DNA of 64,000 nt, taken from assembly GCF_026385525.1 (NCBI RefSeq), contig NZ_JANIDY010000003.1:229961-293960 (forward strand), in the 5' to 3' direction. A model generated the notes under the pieces. It was not told the DNA's origin, did not search any database, and saw only the letters and a list, made by a program, of their open reading frames with translations. Positions 1 to 8,977 of this stretch are shown in pieces. Numbering within the stretch: position 1 is the first letter of the stretch; every line of letters starts with the position of its first letter. Made by a program: the position numbers and the translations under genes. The stretch is from Bombella pluederhausensis (GTDB lineage: Bacteria > Pseudomonadota > Alphaproteobacteria > Acetobacterales > Acetobacteraceae).

Positions 1-142
1 CCGGCACGACAAAATGAGGCTTCTCATAGCGTGGAGCGAGGTCACAGGCTCCGAGGCTCGTCAGGGCCAGCAGGCCACCACCAAGAGCGGCTTTGCGAGC
101 CAGCCGGCCCAGCCTGTGACGGGTCTTCTTCATGGTGGTCAT
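1..142 (-). CDS. RND efflux outer-membrane factor lipoprotein, N-terminus only (partial)
   Basis: Only the first 47 codons lie in the window; the gene runs off the left edge. The product starts with a basic n-region, a hydrophobic stretch and a lipobox (LTSLGAC), followed by DLAPRYEKPHF, which is the usual start of a mature NodT-type outer-membrane efflux channel. Such proteins form the trimeric tunnel through which RND pumps expel substrates. The start ATG overlaps the stop of the adaptor gene by one base (TGATG), so translation is probably coupled, and this is the third gene of the operon. A second in-frame ATG at 133 is also possible. Family assignment rests on the lipobox, the short mature start and the context. 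Confidence 0.75.
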   Translation of the reverse strand, partial: MTTMKKTRHRLGRLARKAALGGGLLALTSLGACDLAPRYEKPHFVVP

Positions 143-1341
143 CAGTCATCATCTCCGGATTCTTCCCAGCCGCTCTGGTTATAGCCACGGGCAGGTGTCA
201 CGACATGGACGGGGTCACCTTCCAGAAGGTCAGCCGGCGGGTTGTTGATGATGCGGTCTTCAGCCGTGATGCCAGCCTGAACCTCGGTAGAACTGTCTGC
301 CATCTTGCCGACACGGATATTCTTGAAGTGAACCGTGTTCTTCTGGTCCACGGTTGCCACCTGCATTCCCTTTTCCTGAAAGACGAGGGAGCCGGTTGGA
401 ATCTTCAGCAGATGGGAGGCGTTGTTATTAGCTTTCAAAGCCACGGAGGCAAAGGTCCCCGGCCAGAGGGCATGATCGGCATTATCCACGGTGAACTCGG
501 AGACAGCCGTTCGTGTATTGGGGTCATAGCCAAGGGAAGCTGTCAGGAACTTGGCGGTGAAGGTCCGGTCCGGGTACTGGGGAACGTGGATTTCCGCTGT
601 CAGCCCGTCTGTCAGCATATAGGAGAAGATTTCTGGCACAGAGATGAACAGACGCAGGCGGTGTGTATCGGCCACGGTAAAGAGTTCGGACGCTCCCCCC
701 GTGGCGTTGAGCTGCCCGCCCCCACTATTGACGTAATCACCCACATTGATGGAACGAGCTGTCACGACACCATCAAAGGGCGCTACGATCTGCTTGAATT
801 TCTCTAGGGCGGCGAAGTGGTCCACATTGCGCTGGGCGGCTTCCATCTTGGCATAGGCAGCCTGTTCATCCGCTGTGGCAACAGAGACGGACTGACCAGA
901 CACAGCCTGAGAGTGCCCCATAGCCCGCCAGCGGTTGGCAGTGACGGAGGCTAGATTATACTTGGCCTTCTGTGCATCCAGATCAGCCAGTGCCTGAGCG
1001 TACTGGGCATCCAGCGCCGGGGCGTTGATTTCGGCCAGTACGTCACCCTGATGAACAATGGCACCGTAATCCTTGTACCACATCTTCACATAGCCGGAGA
1101 CCTGAGCGTAGATCGGAGCCTGATACCAGGCATCAATCGTGCCGGGGAGTGTGAGGCTCACCTTGCTGTCGGCCTTGTGGGGCAGGATGATGGCCACATT
1201 GGGTACAGCATTCTGCTCGGCTACCTCATGCAGGTGGGCATTATGGGTCATGCGGCCAAGCAGAAGCACAATGATGTAAAGGCCAAGCACCAGGGCGATC
1301 AGGCCGAGCAGTAATTTACGTTTGCGGGGCATGCTGGCCAT
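142..1341 (-). CDS. RND efflux periplasmic adaptor (membrane fusion protein)
   Basis: Membrane fusion protein of 399 aa that links an inner-membrane RND pump to an outer-membrane channel. A single N-terminal membrane anchor (residues about 8-30, LLLGLIALVLGLYII) follows a PRKRK basic patch. A barrel-sandwich (lipoyl-like) half is seen near residues 85-115 (YGAIVHQGDVLAEI), then a coiled-coil hairpin and the second half (IVAPFDGVVTARSINVGDYV). A beta-barrel domain and a C-terminal membrane-proximal domain follow. Its ATG overlaps the permease stop by one base. Order in transcription is permease, adaptor, channel, the reverse of the common adaptor-first layout. The substrate cannot be deduced. 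Confidence 0.9.
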   Translation of the reverse strand: MASMPRKRKLLLGLIALVLGLYIIVLLLGRMTHNAHLHEVAEQNAVPNVAIILPHKADSKVSLTLPGTIDAWYQAPIYAQVSGYVKMWYKDYGAIVHQGDVLAEINAPALDAQYAQALADLDAQKAKYNLASVTANRWRAMGHSQAVSGQSVSVATADEQAAYAKMEAAQRNVDHFAALEKFKQIVAPFDGVVTARSINVGDYVNSGGGQLNATGGASELFTVADTHRLRLFISVPEIFSYMLTDGLTAEIHVPQYPDRTFTAKFLTASLGYDPNTRTAVSEFTVDNADHALWPGTFASVALKANNNASHLLKIPTGSLVFQEKGMQVATVDQKNTVHFKNIRVGKMADSSTEVQAGITAEDRIINNPPADLLEGDPVHVVTPARGYNQSGWEESGDDD

Positions 1342-4300
1342 CAGACGGTCTCCTTATGACGCGCATTACGGTTGTGGATGATTGCATAGACACAGGGAAC
1401 AAAGAGCAGTGTGGAAAGCGTGGCGACAATCAGCCCGCCGATCACGGCCCGGCCCAGTGGGGCATTGGTGGAGTTGGAGGTGGCCATGGGGATCATGCCC
1501 ACGATCATGGCAAGGGCGGTCATCAGCACGGGGCGGATACGCTCCCGTCCGGCTTCCGTTGCGGCCCGGAGGGCATCACCATGCATCTCGATCCGTTCTC
1601 TGGCGAAGGACACCACAAGGATGGAGTTCGCTGTGGCTGTACCCATGCACATGATGGCACCTGTCAGGGCCGGAACGGACAGGCGTGTCCCGGTCAGGAA
1701 CAGGGCCCAGGCGATCCCTGCCAGTGCCCCCGGTAGAGCGGTGATGATGATGAATGGGTCTGTCCATGACTGGAAGTTGACGACAATCAGTAGATAGATC
1801 AGCACGATGGAGACCATCAGACCGATGATGAGCTGGCCATAGGCGCTATACATGGTCACAGCGGCACCGTGAATCTCCGTTGCGGCCGTTTTGGGCAGCA
1901 GCGGTTTCGTGTCGCTGATGACCTTCTTCACGTCCGTCAGCACGGCCCCAAGGTCCCGGCCCTCGGTGGAGACATAGATGTCCACTTCCGGCATGGAGTT
2001 GAAGTGGGAGACCTCACCCGGTGTTCCTGTCGGCACAACGGTACTGATGCTGCCGAGAAGCTGATCGCCTGTGCCGGTCGGATTGCCATCCCCCTTATCC
2101 ACCGGAATGGTCAGAAGGTCGCTCAGATGTGTGAGCTGGTCCTGAGACACATAGGTGTTCAGCGGGAAGGTGACGTCATTGCTGGGGTCGAGCCAGAATT
2201 GTGGGTCCACCGTGCTGGAGCCGGAAAGTGTCATCAGCTGGTTGTTGGCGAGGTCGGCCTCTGTCAGACCCGTGGCCTGACTGAAGGTACGGTTGCCACG
2301 GATCATCAGGGTCGGCGTCTTCATCGTCTGCTGGATGACAACATCGGCAGCACCCGGAATATGGCGCAGGCGGCTTATGATCTTGCGGGCATAATCATAA
2401 TTGTCTGCAATATCCGGCCCGTTGATCTGGATGTCGATCGGAGAGGGAGAACCGAAATTGAGAATCTTCGCTGTCAGGTCTGCCGGCTGGAAGGTGAAGA
2501 CCGTCCCGGGGAAGTGGGCGGACAGGTCCTTGCGCAGCAGGGCACGGTAATCCCAGACAGGGGACGCCTCGTTCTTCAGCGTGACGGTCAGGTCACAATC
2601 CTGCGTTCCGATGGTCGGGGTGGGGATGAAGGCCTGGTTATGGGCGCCTTCTGGCAGACCACAGTTGCTGACGATTTCTTCAACCTGACCCGGCAGATCG
2701 GCTTCAATACGGTCAGAGACCAGAGCGGCAATACGTCCGGCTACTTCGATACGGGTCCCCAGCGGGGCACGCATATGCATCTGAAGCGCATTGGACTTCG
2801 TTTCAGGAAAGAAGTCCCGTCCTGCTGTGAAGTAAAGCCCCAGTGACAGGACGGAAATACCGAGGAAGACACCTACGAAAACCTTGCGCTGTTCCACACA
2901 GCGGACAAGCAGGGCGTAGTAGCTGTCCCGGAAGCTGTTGAATTTTTCCTCAAATCCCTGCTGGAAGCGGATGAAGAAGCCCATCACACCGCTGCGTGGC
3001 GGCAGGGGAGCAGGCCGGTTGTGGCTGTCCGTTCCATCCCCACGCTGGGCGGGGTGCCCGGCAGCTACAGCGGCGGCGTTGGCATCGGCGATATGCTGTT
3101 CTTTATCAGGAATGCCGTGGCCGTGACTGTGATCGGCCAGCAGATATTTTGCCATGGTCGGGACCAGTGTCCGGGACAGGACGAAGGAGGCGATCATGGC
3201 GAAGATGATGGCCTCTGCCATCGGGCGGAACAGATAGCCCGCTACGCCGTCCAGCTCGAAAAGCGGCAGCCACACGATACAGATGCAGGTGGTGGAGACG
3301 AAGGTCGCCGTCACGATCTGGTTGGCGGCATCAATGATGGCGGGTTCGAGCTCTTTGCCCATTTCAAGATGGGTGTCGATGTTCTCGATCATCACCGTAG
3401 CGTCATCCACAAGGATACCGACCGCCAGAGCCAGTCCACCAAGCGTCATGACGTTGATGGATTCACCCGCCCAGCTCAACCCGATGACCGAGCAGAGAAT
3501 GGCCAGTGGAATGGAGGTGGCAATGATGACGGTGGAGCGCCACGACCCAAGGAAAAGCAGAACCACGATGCCGGTCAGGAAGGCGGCAGTGACCATCTCC
3601 CGCACCACGTCTTTGATGGCGTCCTTCACGAAGATGGAGGCATCGGTGAGGATGCTGACCTTCACATCATCCGGCAGGACAGCCCGCAGGCGGGGGAGGG
3701 CTTTTTTCACGCCATCCACTACGTCCAGCGTAGAGGCCTCACCACTTTTCATGACGACCACTTCGACACCCTGACGCCCTTTGACGAGCACAAGGTTGGT
3801 CTGCGGGTGTCCGCCCCGGTACACATCGGCCACGTCATGAACGTAGATCATGGCATTACCGACCCGTTTGACCGGAATATTGCCAATGGCCTTCATGCTC
3901 TTGGGGGTGGCGTTGGTTTGCACCATCCAGTCCACGGCATCAATTTTCTGGTCACCGGCAGGCAGAACGATGTTCTGGTCATGCATGGCGTTCTGCACGT
4001 CCATGGCCGAGAGGTGATGCGCCCGCAGCTGGTCCTGATTCAGCGTGACCATCACGAAGCTGTCCATCCCGCCATAAGGATGCGGTACCACAGCCCCTTC
4101 CACCGTCACCAGAAGCGGGCGGACCCGGATCATGGCCAGCTTGTAGAGGTCGGAAGGTGTCTGCCTGTCTGATGTGATCTGGAGCGAGATGACCGGAACA
4201 GAAGATGCATCCAGCTTCATAATCATTGGCGCTGGAATATTCACCGGAAGCTGCTTGATGACCGTCTGGGAAATGGCGGTCACTTCTGCTTCTGCCTCAC

Positions 4301-4610
4301 CAATCTCCGTACCGGGCTGGAAGAAGATCGTCACGATCCCACGCCCGTAATAGGAGTTGGATTCCATATGCTCGATGCCCTCCACGGTGGAGGTCACCAT
4401 CAGCTCGTAATTATAGATGATACGGCCAGCAAATTCCTCAGGCAGCATCCCGCCATAGGTCCAGACAGCGGAGACCACCGGGATCTTGATATTCGGGAAG
4501 ACGTCAGTCGGTGTTTTGAAGACTGACATCACCCCGAACATCACGATCAGGATGGACAGTACCACAAAGGTCAGAGGCCGCTTTAGTGCGGTTACGACAA
4601 TGGCATTCAT
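1341..4610 (-). CDS. RND (HAE1-type) multidrug efflux permease
   Basis: Proton-driven inner-membrane pump of about 1089 aa. I start it at the ATG at 4610 (MNAIVVTALKRPLTF), since family members begin just before TM1; an in-frame TTG at 4667 would add 19 polar residues. Two repeats of six TM helices and two large periplasmic loops are visible. The TM4 proton-relay motif is present (GILVDDATVMIENI, twin Asp). Between TM6 and TM7 lies a long cytoplasmic linker beginning HSHGHG, rich in His, Ala and Pro (about 2985-3145). The gene is followed by overlapping adaptor and channel genes. No regulator gene adjoins it. Substrates are unknown. Confidence 0.92.
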   Translation of the reverse strand: MNAIVVTALKRPLTFVVLSILIVMFGVMSVFKTPTDVFPNIKIPVVSAVWTYGGMLPEEFAGRIIYNYELMVTSTVEGIEHMESNSYYGRGIVTIFFQPGTEIGEAEAEVTAISQTVIKQLPVNIPAPMIMKLDASSVPVISLQITSDRQTPSDLYKLAMIRVRPLLVTVEGAVVPHPYGGMDSFVMVTLNQDQLRAHHLSAMDVQNAMHDQNIVLPAGDQKIDAVDWMVQTNATPKSMKAIGNIPVKRVGNAMIYVHDVADVYRGGHPQTNLVLVKGRQGVEVVVMKSGEASTLDVVDGVKKALPRLRAVLPDDVKVSILTDASIFVKDAIKDVVREMVTAAFLTGIVVLLFLGSWRSTVIIATSIPLAILCSVIGLSWAGESINVMTLGGLALAVGILVDDATVMIENIDTHLEMGKELEPAIIDAANQIVTATFVSTTCICIVWLPLFELDGVAGYLFRPMAEAIIFAMIASFVLSRTLVPTMAKYLLADHSHGHGIPDKEQHIADANAAAVAAGHPAQRGDGTDSHNRPAPLPPRSGVMGFFIRFQQGFEEKFNSFRDSYYALLVRCVEQRKVFVGVFLGISVLSLGLYFTAGRDFFPETKSNALQMHMRAPLGTRIEVAGRIAALVSDRIEADLPGQVEEIVSNCGLPEGAHNQAFIPTPTIGTQDCDLTVTLKNEASPVWDYRALLRKDLSAHFPGTVFTFQPADLTAKILNFGSPSPIDIQINGPDIADNYDYARKIISRLRHIPGAADVVIQQTMKTPTLMIRGNRTFSQATGLTEADLANNQLMTLSGSSTVDPQFWLDPSNDVTFPLNTYVSQDQLTHLSDLLTIPVDKGDGNPTGTGDQLLGSISTVVPTGTPGEVSHFNSMPEVDIYVSTEGRDLGAVLTDVKKVISDTKPLLPKTAATEIHGAAVTMYSAYGQLIIGLMVSIVLIYLLIVVNFQSWTDPFIIITALPGALAGIAWALFLTGTRLSVPALTGAIMCMGTATANSILVVSFARERIEMHGDALRAATEAGRERIRPVLMTALAMIVGMIPMATSNSTNAPLGRAVIGGLIVATLSTLLFVPCVYAIIHNRNARHKETV

Positions 4611-4712
4611 GGGCAGAACTGTTCCAGTTATTCCAGAGGCAGAAGGAAGTTGGAACAACTTAGGCAAAAATGGCGGGAAGGCGTATTAAATACTGTTTTA
4701 GTCTGCTTTATG

Positions 4713-4764
4713 ACGGCTCTGTAAGAAAAGCCGTTACTGTCCCTAGCTTAGAGAGAAGGTCTCT
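4713..4764. promoter_or_regulatory. Paired inverted repeats upstream of the RND operon
   Basis: In the 273-base gap between the RND permease start and the cytochrome c gene there are two short inverted repeats. The first is ACGGCT / AGCCGT (4713-4718 and 4729-4734), the second AGAGA / TCTCT (4750-4754 and 4760-4764). RND pumps are usually repressed by a local regulator binding dyads close to the promoter, so these are candidate operators. I could not find a convincing -35/-10 pair. The rest of the gap shows nothing I can name. Confidence 0.25.
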
Positions 4765-4838
4765 TTCAGTATGGAAACGTCCCTGCCGGTGCTGTCTCTG
4801 CTTCCGCTAATATTACAGGAATGTCACTAATTCATGAG

Positions 4839-4870
4839 GGGGCGGTAGCATGAAGGTGCCGGGCCGCCCC
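4839..4870 (-). terminator. Possible weak terminator after the dehydrogenase operon
   Basis: GGGGCGG (4839-4845) can pair with CCGCCCC (4864-4870), 14 bases past the end of the cytochrome c gene. On the minus strand the stem is not followed by a T-run (on the plus strand it is followed by GTTTTC), so its activity as an intrinsic terminator is doubtful. Confidence 0.3.
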
Positions 4871-4883
4871 GTTTTCATGAAGC

Positions 4884-6260
4884 TCAGTTCTTGGGGAGCT
4901 GAGCCGGTGTTTCCAATTGTGGAAGGTTTTTGCGGATGCGCCGCACGGCCCCTTCTTTCACGCCCTTACTGTTATTTCCCCAGCTCTGCCGGATGAAGCT
5001 GACAACATCGGCAATCTCTTTATCAGAGAGTGTATCTGCAAAGCTCGGCATGGCGAAGGCAGAAGGTGTTGTATGCAGGGCGTGTGTGCTGTCACCGGCC
5101 AGAATGATGTGGATGAGGGAGGTCGCATCATCCGTCATGACAACCGGGTTCCCGGCCAGTGGAGGGAAGACTGACCCATAGCCAGCGCCATCCGTGCGGT
5201 GGCAGGCGGCGCAGCGATCCACATAAATCTGTGCACCCGGTTGGGACAGATCGGCATGGCGCAGCTTCTCGGCTGTTGTGGGGTCATAGACCCATGGTGT
5301 TTCTTTCCGGGCAGGAGCGAGCTGCATCAGGTAACGGGCGATGGCGTGGAGGTCATCATCCTTGAAGGCATGAGCACTATGCACGATGACAGGCGACATG
5401 CCGCCAAAGCTGGCGCCGGTCCGTGCCCGCCCTGTGCGGAGGAAGTCCACAATGTCCTGTTCACTCCAGCGGCCCAGCCCCGTACGGTTTTCCTGCCGGA
5501 GGGACGGAACGACCCATTGTTCCACTACGCCACCACCGGAAAGAAAGAGTGGTCCATCCTTGGCGGTTTGGGCTTTCTCATTGAGGGCAATGCTGCGGGG
5601 GCTGTGGCAGGCGCCGCAATGGCCCGGCCCTTCCACCAGATAGGCCCCACGGGCAAGAACAGGATCGGAGAACTGGTTGTTTGTGCTATGCTGGGCCGAC
5701 TGGATGGAGGGTGAAAACAGCCAGCGCCAGATATGCAGTGGCCAGCGCATGGAAAGTGGCCAGATGATGCCATTGGCCGGAGGGTCAACAGGCTGTGGTG
5801 TAACCCCTCGCTGGAAATAGACATAGAGTGCATGAATGTCCGCTTTGCTCAGCCTCGCATAGGAGGGATAGGGCATGGCGGGATAAAGGGCGCTGCCATC
5901 TTTGCGGATGCCGAGCTGAACAGCTCTGGCAAATTCTGCCTCTGTATAACGGCCAATACCATGGACCGGGTCTGGTGAGATGTTGGTGGAATAGATGGTG
6001 CCTATGGGCAGTTTGAAGGGCATTCCACCACTATAGGGTGGTCGGCCGGGCTGGCTGTGGCAGGCGGCGCAGTCTCCCAGAATGGCCTGGTAATGGCCTT
6101 CTTCAATCAGCCCGGCAGGGAGAGGGGCATCCGCTGCCTGTGCCGTGCGGGTAGGCAGAGCGGCGCCAGCCAGACCGAGCAGGCCAAGCCCAGCCATCAA
6201 GAGCGGGCGGAGAGCGGATGAGAGCGTCTTGCTGGAGGAACGGGAGAACAGGGAGGTCAT
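4884..6260 (-). CDS. Membrane-bound dehydrogenase cytochrome c subunit (triheme)
   Basis: Cytochrome c subunit of 458 aa with three CXXCH heme sites (CAACHSQ, CGACHSP, CAACHRT), each beginning one cytochrome c domain. An N-terminal signal peptide ends near AQAADAPLPAG, so the protein is periplasmic, anchored at the membrane. In acetic acid bacteria this subunit takes electrons from the flavoprotein partner and reduces ubiquinone. The ATG overlaps the stop of the flavoprotein gene (ATGA), so the two are translationally coupled. The order small subunit, flavoprotein, cytochrome matches FAD gluconate 2-dehydrogenase (gndSLC) and 2-ketogluconate dehydrogenase (kgdSLC). The exact sugar-acid substrate cannot be settled. 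Confidence 0.9.
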   Translation of the reverse strand: MTSLFSRSSSKTLSSALRPLLMAGLGLLGLAGAALPTRTAQAADAPLPAGLIEEGHYQAILGDCAACHSQPGRPPYSGGMPFKLPIGTIYSTNISPDPVHGIGRYTEAEFARAVQLGIRKDGSALYPAMPYPSYARLSKADIHALYVYFQRGVTPQPVDPPANGIIWPLSMRWPLHIWRWLFSPSIQSAQHSTNNQFSDPVLARGAYLVEGPGHCGACHSPRSIALNEKAQTAKDGPLFLSGGGVVEQWVVPSLRQENRTGLGRWSEQDIVDFLRTGRARTGASFGGMSPVIVHSAHAFKDDDLHAIARYLMQLAPARKETPWVYDPTTAEKLRHADLSQPGAQIYVDRCAACHRTDGAGYGSVFPPLAGNPVVMTDDATSLIHIILAGDSTHALHTTPSAFAMPSFADTLSDKEIADVVSFIRQSWGNNSKGVKEGAVRRIRKNLPQLETPAQLPKN

Positions 6261-8050
6261 GCGCTTACCATCGGGCCGGGATTACGGAGATAGGTCCGGC
6301 GGATGTGATAGGCGGACCAGTACGCCAGTGCGGCTACCAGCCCGGTCGGGTTGTAGCCCATCCCCTGCGGAAAGGCGCTGGAGCCAATGACGAACAGATT
6401 AGAGACATCCCAGCTTTGCAGATAGCGGTTCAGGGCGCTGGTTTTTGGATTTTCCCCCATAATGACACCACCATTGAGATGGGTTGTCTGATAGACACGG
6501 CTATCGAAAGGCTGACCCTGCTGGAGGCTGTTCAGGCCGATGCGTGTGGCCCCCATGGTCTGAGCAATGTCGCCGATATGCTTGACGACATACTGGTTCA
6601 TGCGGATGTCGTTGTCCTTCCATGTGAAGGTCATCCGGAGCATGGGCTGGCCATAAGCGTTGCGCCATGTGGGGTCCAGGTCGAGATAGACATCCCGGTA
6701 GGCCATGTTGCTCCCATGAGCATCAATGCCGAATGAGTGCCTGTATTGGTCGATCACTGCGGACTTGTAGGCACTGCCCCAGCGTGGTTCTCCCTTGCCG
6801 CCGCTGCCCTGTGCAGCGGCAATGGGTTTCAGCCCGGCCTGATTGACCCAGATGGGTGACCCGCCGATGAAGCCTGCCTTACCTCGGTCGAAACCGGGCT
6901 GATTGAAGTCATCAATAGCGACACCGGCCCCGCCTGCTCCCACAAACTGGCTTGTGAAGCGGTCTTTCGGGAGCCAGATGCGGGAGGATGTGATGGTCTG
7001 ATAGGTGAAGTTACGACCAATCGTGCCGGTCTGGGTGACGGGGTCGTAGGGTTTGCCGATGCCCGAAACCAGCATGAGATGGACATTATGCAGCTGGAAG
7101 GCACTGAGAATGACGAGGTCGGCTTCAAGTGTTTTTTCGGATTGGATCTTAAGGTCGGCATACCGCACGCCAGTGGCTTTCTTGCGGGTATCATCCAGCA
7201 TGATTTCCAGAACCTGCGCTTCAGTAATGAGTGTGAAGCGTTTGTCCCGCCGTAGGGTAGGCAGGATGTTCACATTGGGCGAGGCTTTGGAATAGAGATA
7301 GCAGGCATAGCCGCTGCAATAACCGCAGAAGTTGCATGGCCCCATCTGGCAGCCATAGGGGTTTGTGTAAGGCTGGGACGCATTGGCAGCAGGAATGCTG
7401 AAAGGATGGTAGCCTGTTTCGGCAGCGGCCTTGCGGAATACGCTGGCTGAGAAAGTATCAGCCATTGGGGGGAGAGGGAAATGGTCGGAGCGATCCGGGG
7501 CAAAGATGTTGCCTTTCCCGGTCTTCTGTCCTCGTACGGAGGCGGCTTCTCCTGACGTGCCGAAAACTTTTTCAGCCTTATCGAAGAAGGGCTCCAACTC
7601 TTTGTAAGTGACCCCGTAATCCTGAAGATGCATGTCTTTGGGGATGAATTTCTGCCCATAGCGCTCGATGGTGGCGCTACGCAGGCGCAGATCATCCTCT
7701 GTGGCCCGGAAATGGCAGCCTGACCAGTGCAGACCTGCTCCACCAACCCCTTCTCCGGGCAGGAAGGCGGCTAACTGGCGGTAGGGGAGGGCTGTCTGGT
7801 CAGGGCGGTTGCGGATGGTCAGGGAGGTGCGGGAGAGCTTCTGGAACAGACGTTTACGCACGGCCCCACGCAGCTCATCAATTGAGCTCGGATAGGTGCC
7901 TTCCACGGCGGTGCTGTGGTCGTGCCCACGTTCCAGCATGGTAACGGTCAGTCCGGCCTCGGTCAGTTCCTTGGCCATGATGCTGCCAGCCCAGCCCGCT
8001 CCGATAATCAGGACGTCCGGCCGTTTCGGGGGAGATGTCTCGTCTGTCAT
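6257..8050 (-). CDS. GMC-family FAD dehydrogenase, large subunit (gluconate dehydrogenase type)
   Basis: Flavoprotein of 597 aa that oxidises a sugar or sugar acid in the periplasm. The FAD-binding Rossmann motif is at the N-terminus (GAGWAGSIMAKEL, then LERG). A second FAD region (GEGVGGAGLHWSG), a Cys-rich stretch CGYCSGYACYLY (around residues 240-255) and the C-terminal GMC region (THLNGGVIMG and FPQGMGYNPTG) follow. There is no signal peptide: known homologues are carried across the membrane with the Tat-signal small subunit encoded just upstream. The Cys-rich stretch resembles the 3Fe-4S-binding segment known in related FAD dehydrogenases. Substrate could be gluconate, 2-ketogluconate, sorbitol or similar. 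Confidence 0.9.
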   Translation of the reverse strand: MTDETSPPKRPDVLIIGAGWAGSIMAKELTEAGLTVTMLERGHDHSTAVEGTYPSSIDELRGAVRKRLFQKLSRTSLTIRNRPDQTALPYRQLAAFLPGEGVGGAGLHWSGCHFRATEDDLRLRSATIERYGQKFIPKDMHLQDYGVTYKELEPFFDKAEKVFGTSGEAASVRGQKTGKGNIFAPDRSDHFPLPPMADTFSASVFRKAAAETGYHPFSIPAANASQPYTNPYGCQMGPCNFCGYCSGYACYLYSKASPNVNILPTLRRDKRFTLITEAQVLEIMLDDTRKKATGVRYADLKIQSEKTLEADLVILSAFQLHNVHLMLVSGIGKPYDPVTQTGTIGRNFTYQTITSSRIWLPKDRFTSQFVGAGGAGVAIDDFNQPGFDRGKAGFIGGSPIWVNQAGLKPIAAAQGSGGKGEPRWGSAYKSAVIDQYRHSFGIDAHGSNMAYRDVYLDLDPTWRNAYGQPMLRMTFTWKDNDIRMNQYVVKHIGDIAQTMGATRIGLNSLQQGQPFDSRVYQTTHLNGGVIMGENPKTSALNRYLQSWDVSNLFVIGSSAFPQGMGYNPTGLVAALAYWSAYHIRRTYLRNPGPMVSA

Positions 8051-8056
8051 GAAGGG

Positions 8057-8836
8057 TCAGCCCTCCTCGTCATTCTGGAAAGCAGGGCTGTACGGGTTCG
8101 CTTTGGGCGGCATCCCGACTGGGCCAAACGGGTAAGGAGCACCTTCCTGATTAATCCAGTCCATGAAGTCGGCCCGTGCCCCGGGGAAGCCCATCATCTT
8201 CCAGCCTTCCATGTTGTGGTTGCCCCCATAGGCAGGGTCGGAGAAGGCGCCTTCCAGCGTGTTGGTACGAAGCTGCTCAAAGAAGGCAGCGCCGGGAATG
8301 TCGTTGAAGCGAAGCGTGTTGCTCTCCAGAGCGTGCAGCACGTTATCCTGCTGTTCTGGGGGGAGTGCAGCGAACAGGGCGTTATAGCGTATCAGGCAAT
8401 GGGTATTGATTGGCGTAATGGCCCCTCGATACAGGTCCCGCGGTGTGTAAGGGAGTTGATAGCCCAGCTCAGGCGGTCCTTCCACGAAAGGGGCCTGCAT
8501 GTACCATAAAGCACCAAGGCCGTAGGGTGTGTTCATCTGCTTATCGATGAAGCGGGGCACGCCGAGTGCCTGCGCTCCCGGCCCATTCTCATCCTGCGGA
8601 AAGAGGCGTTCGCAGGCATGGTAGAGAAAAAGATATTCTTCCTGATTGAAGAAGGTGGGCTTGTAATGGGCCGGGTCGCCATCATCCTGTGGCTGAGGAG
8701 CGGGCTGGTCGGGATTGGCCTGTGCCGCACGGCCAAGCAGAGGTGTGCTGGAGAGGGAGGCTGCTCCCCCCATGAAGCCACGGCGGGATAGTGAGGCTTT
8801 GACACTATGGAAAGAAAAGACGGGAGATGATGTCAT
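8057..8836 (-). CDS. Gluconate 2-dehydrogenase subunit 3 family (Tat-exported small subunit)
   Basis: Small subunit of about 259 aa. The likely start is the ATG at 8836 (MTSSPVFSFHSV); a longer reading would run through a strong terminator hairpin and is unlikely. A twin-arginine signal (SRRGFMGGAASLSS) is clear, with a cleavage-like site near GRAAQAN. The rest fits the gluconate_2-dh3 family: an acidic protein that escorts the flavoprotein through the Tat pore and holds it in the complex. It lies 6 bases before the flavoprotein gene. No strong Shine-Dalgarno sequence precedes the ATG. A tatA gene is present elsewhere in the window (17324). Confidence 0.85.
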   Translation of the reverse strand: MTSSPVFSFHSVKASLSRRGFMGGAASLSSTPLLGRAAQANPDQPAPQPQDDGDPAHYKPTFFNQEEYLFLYHACERLFPQDENGPGAQALGVPRFIDKQMNTPYGLGALWYMQAPFVEGPPELGYQLPYTPRDLYRGAITPINTHCLIRYNALFAALPPEQQDNVLHALESNTLRFNDIPGAAFFEQLRTNTLEGAFSDPAYGGNHNMEGWKMMGFPGARADFMDWINQEGAPYPFGPVGMPPKANPYSPAFQNDEEG

Positions 8837-8893
8837 CGCACAGTGTGGCCCAGCCGGAAATGTGAAAAGAAGCTCATGGGAATGGCAGGATGG

Positions 8894-8932
8894 AAAAAAT
8901 GACAGCGGAACACAAGTGAAACCGCTGTCATT
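8894..8932 (-). terminator. Rho-independent terminator between lipoprotein gene and dehydrogenase operon
   Basis: On the minus strand an 11-bp stem (AATGACAGCGG with CCGCTGTCATT, plus-strand positions 8899-8909 and 8922-8932) is followed directly by a T-run (TTTTTTCC). It lies just past the end of the lipoprotein gene and before the Tat-signal subunit, so the dehydrogenase operon should have its own promoter in the roughly 55 bases that remain, or depend on read-through. Confidence 0.85.
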
Positions 8933-8977
8933 CATATATCTTTTCGTCTGGTGTTCTGCCTGTTCCGCTACTTTCTA

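Noticed and set aside
1869..2846. 325-codon open frame opposite the RND permease
   Set aside because: Antisense to a clear RND gene; composition and lack of a ribosome binding site mark it as a shadow.
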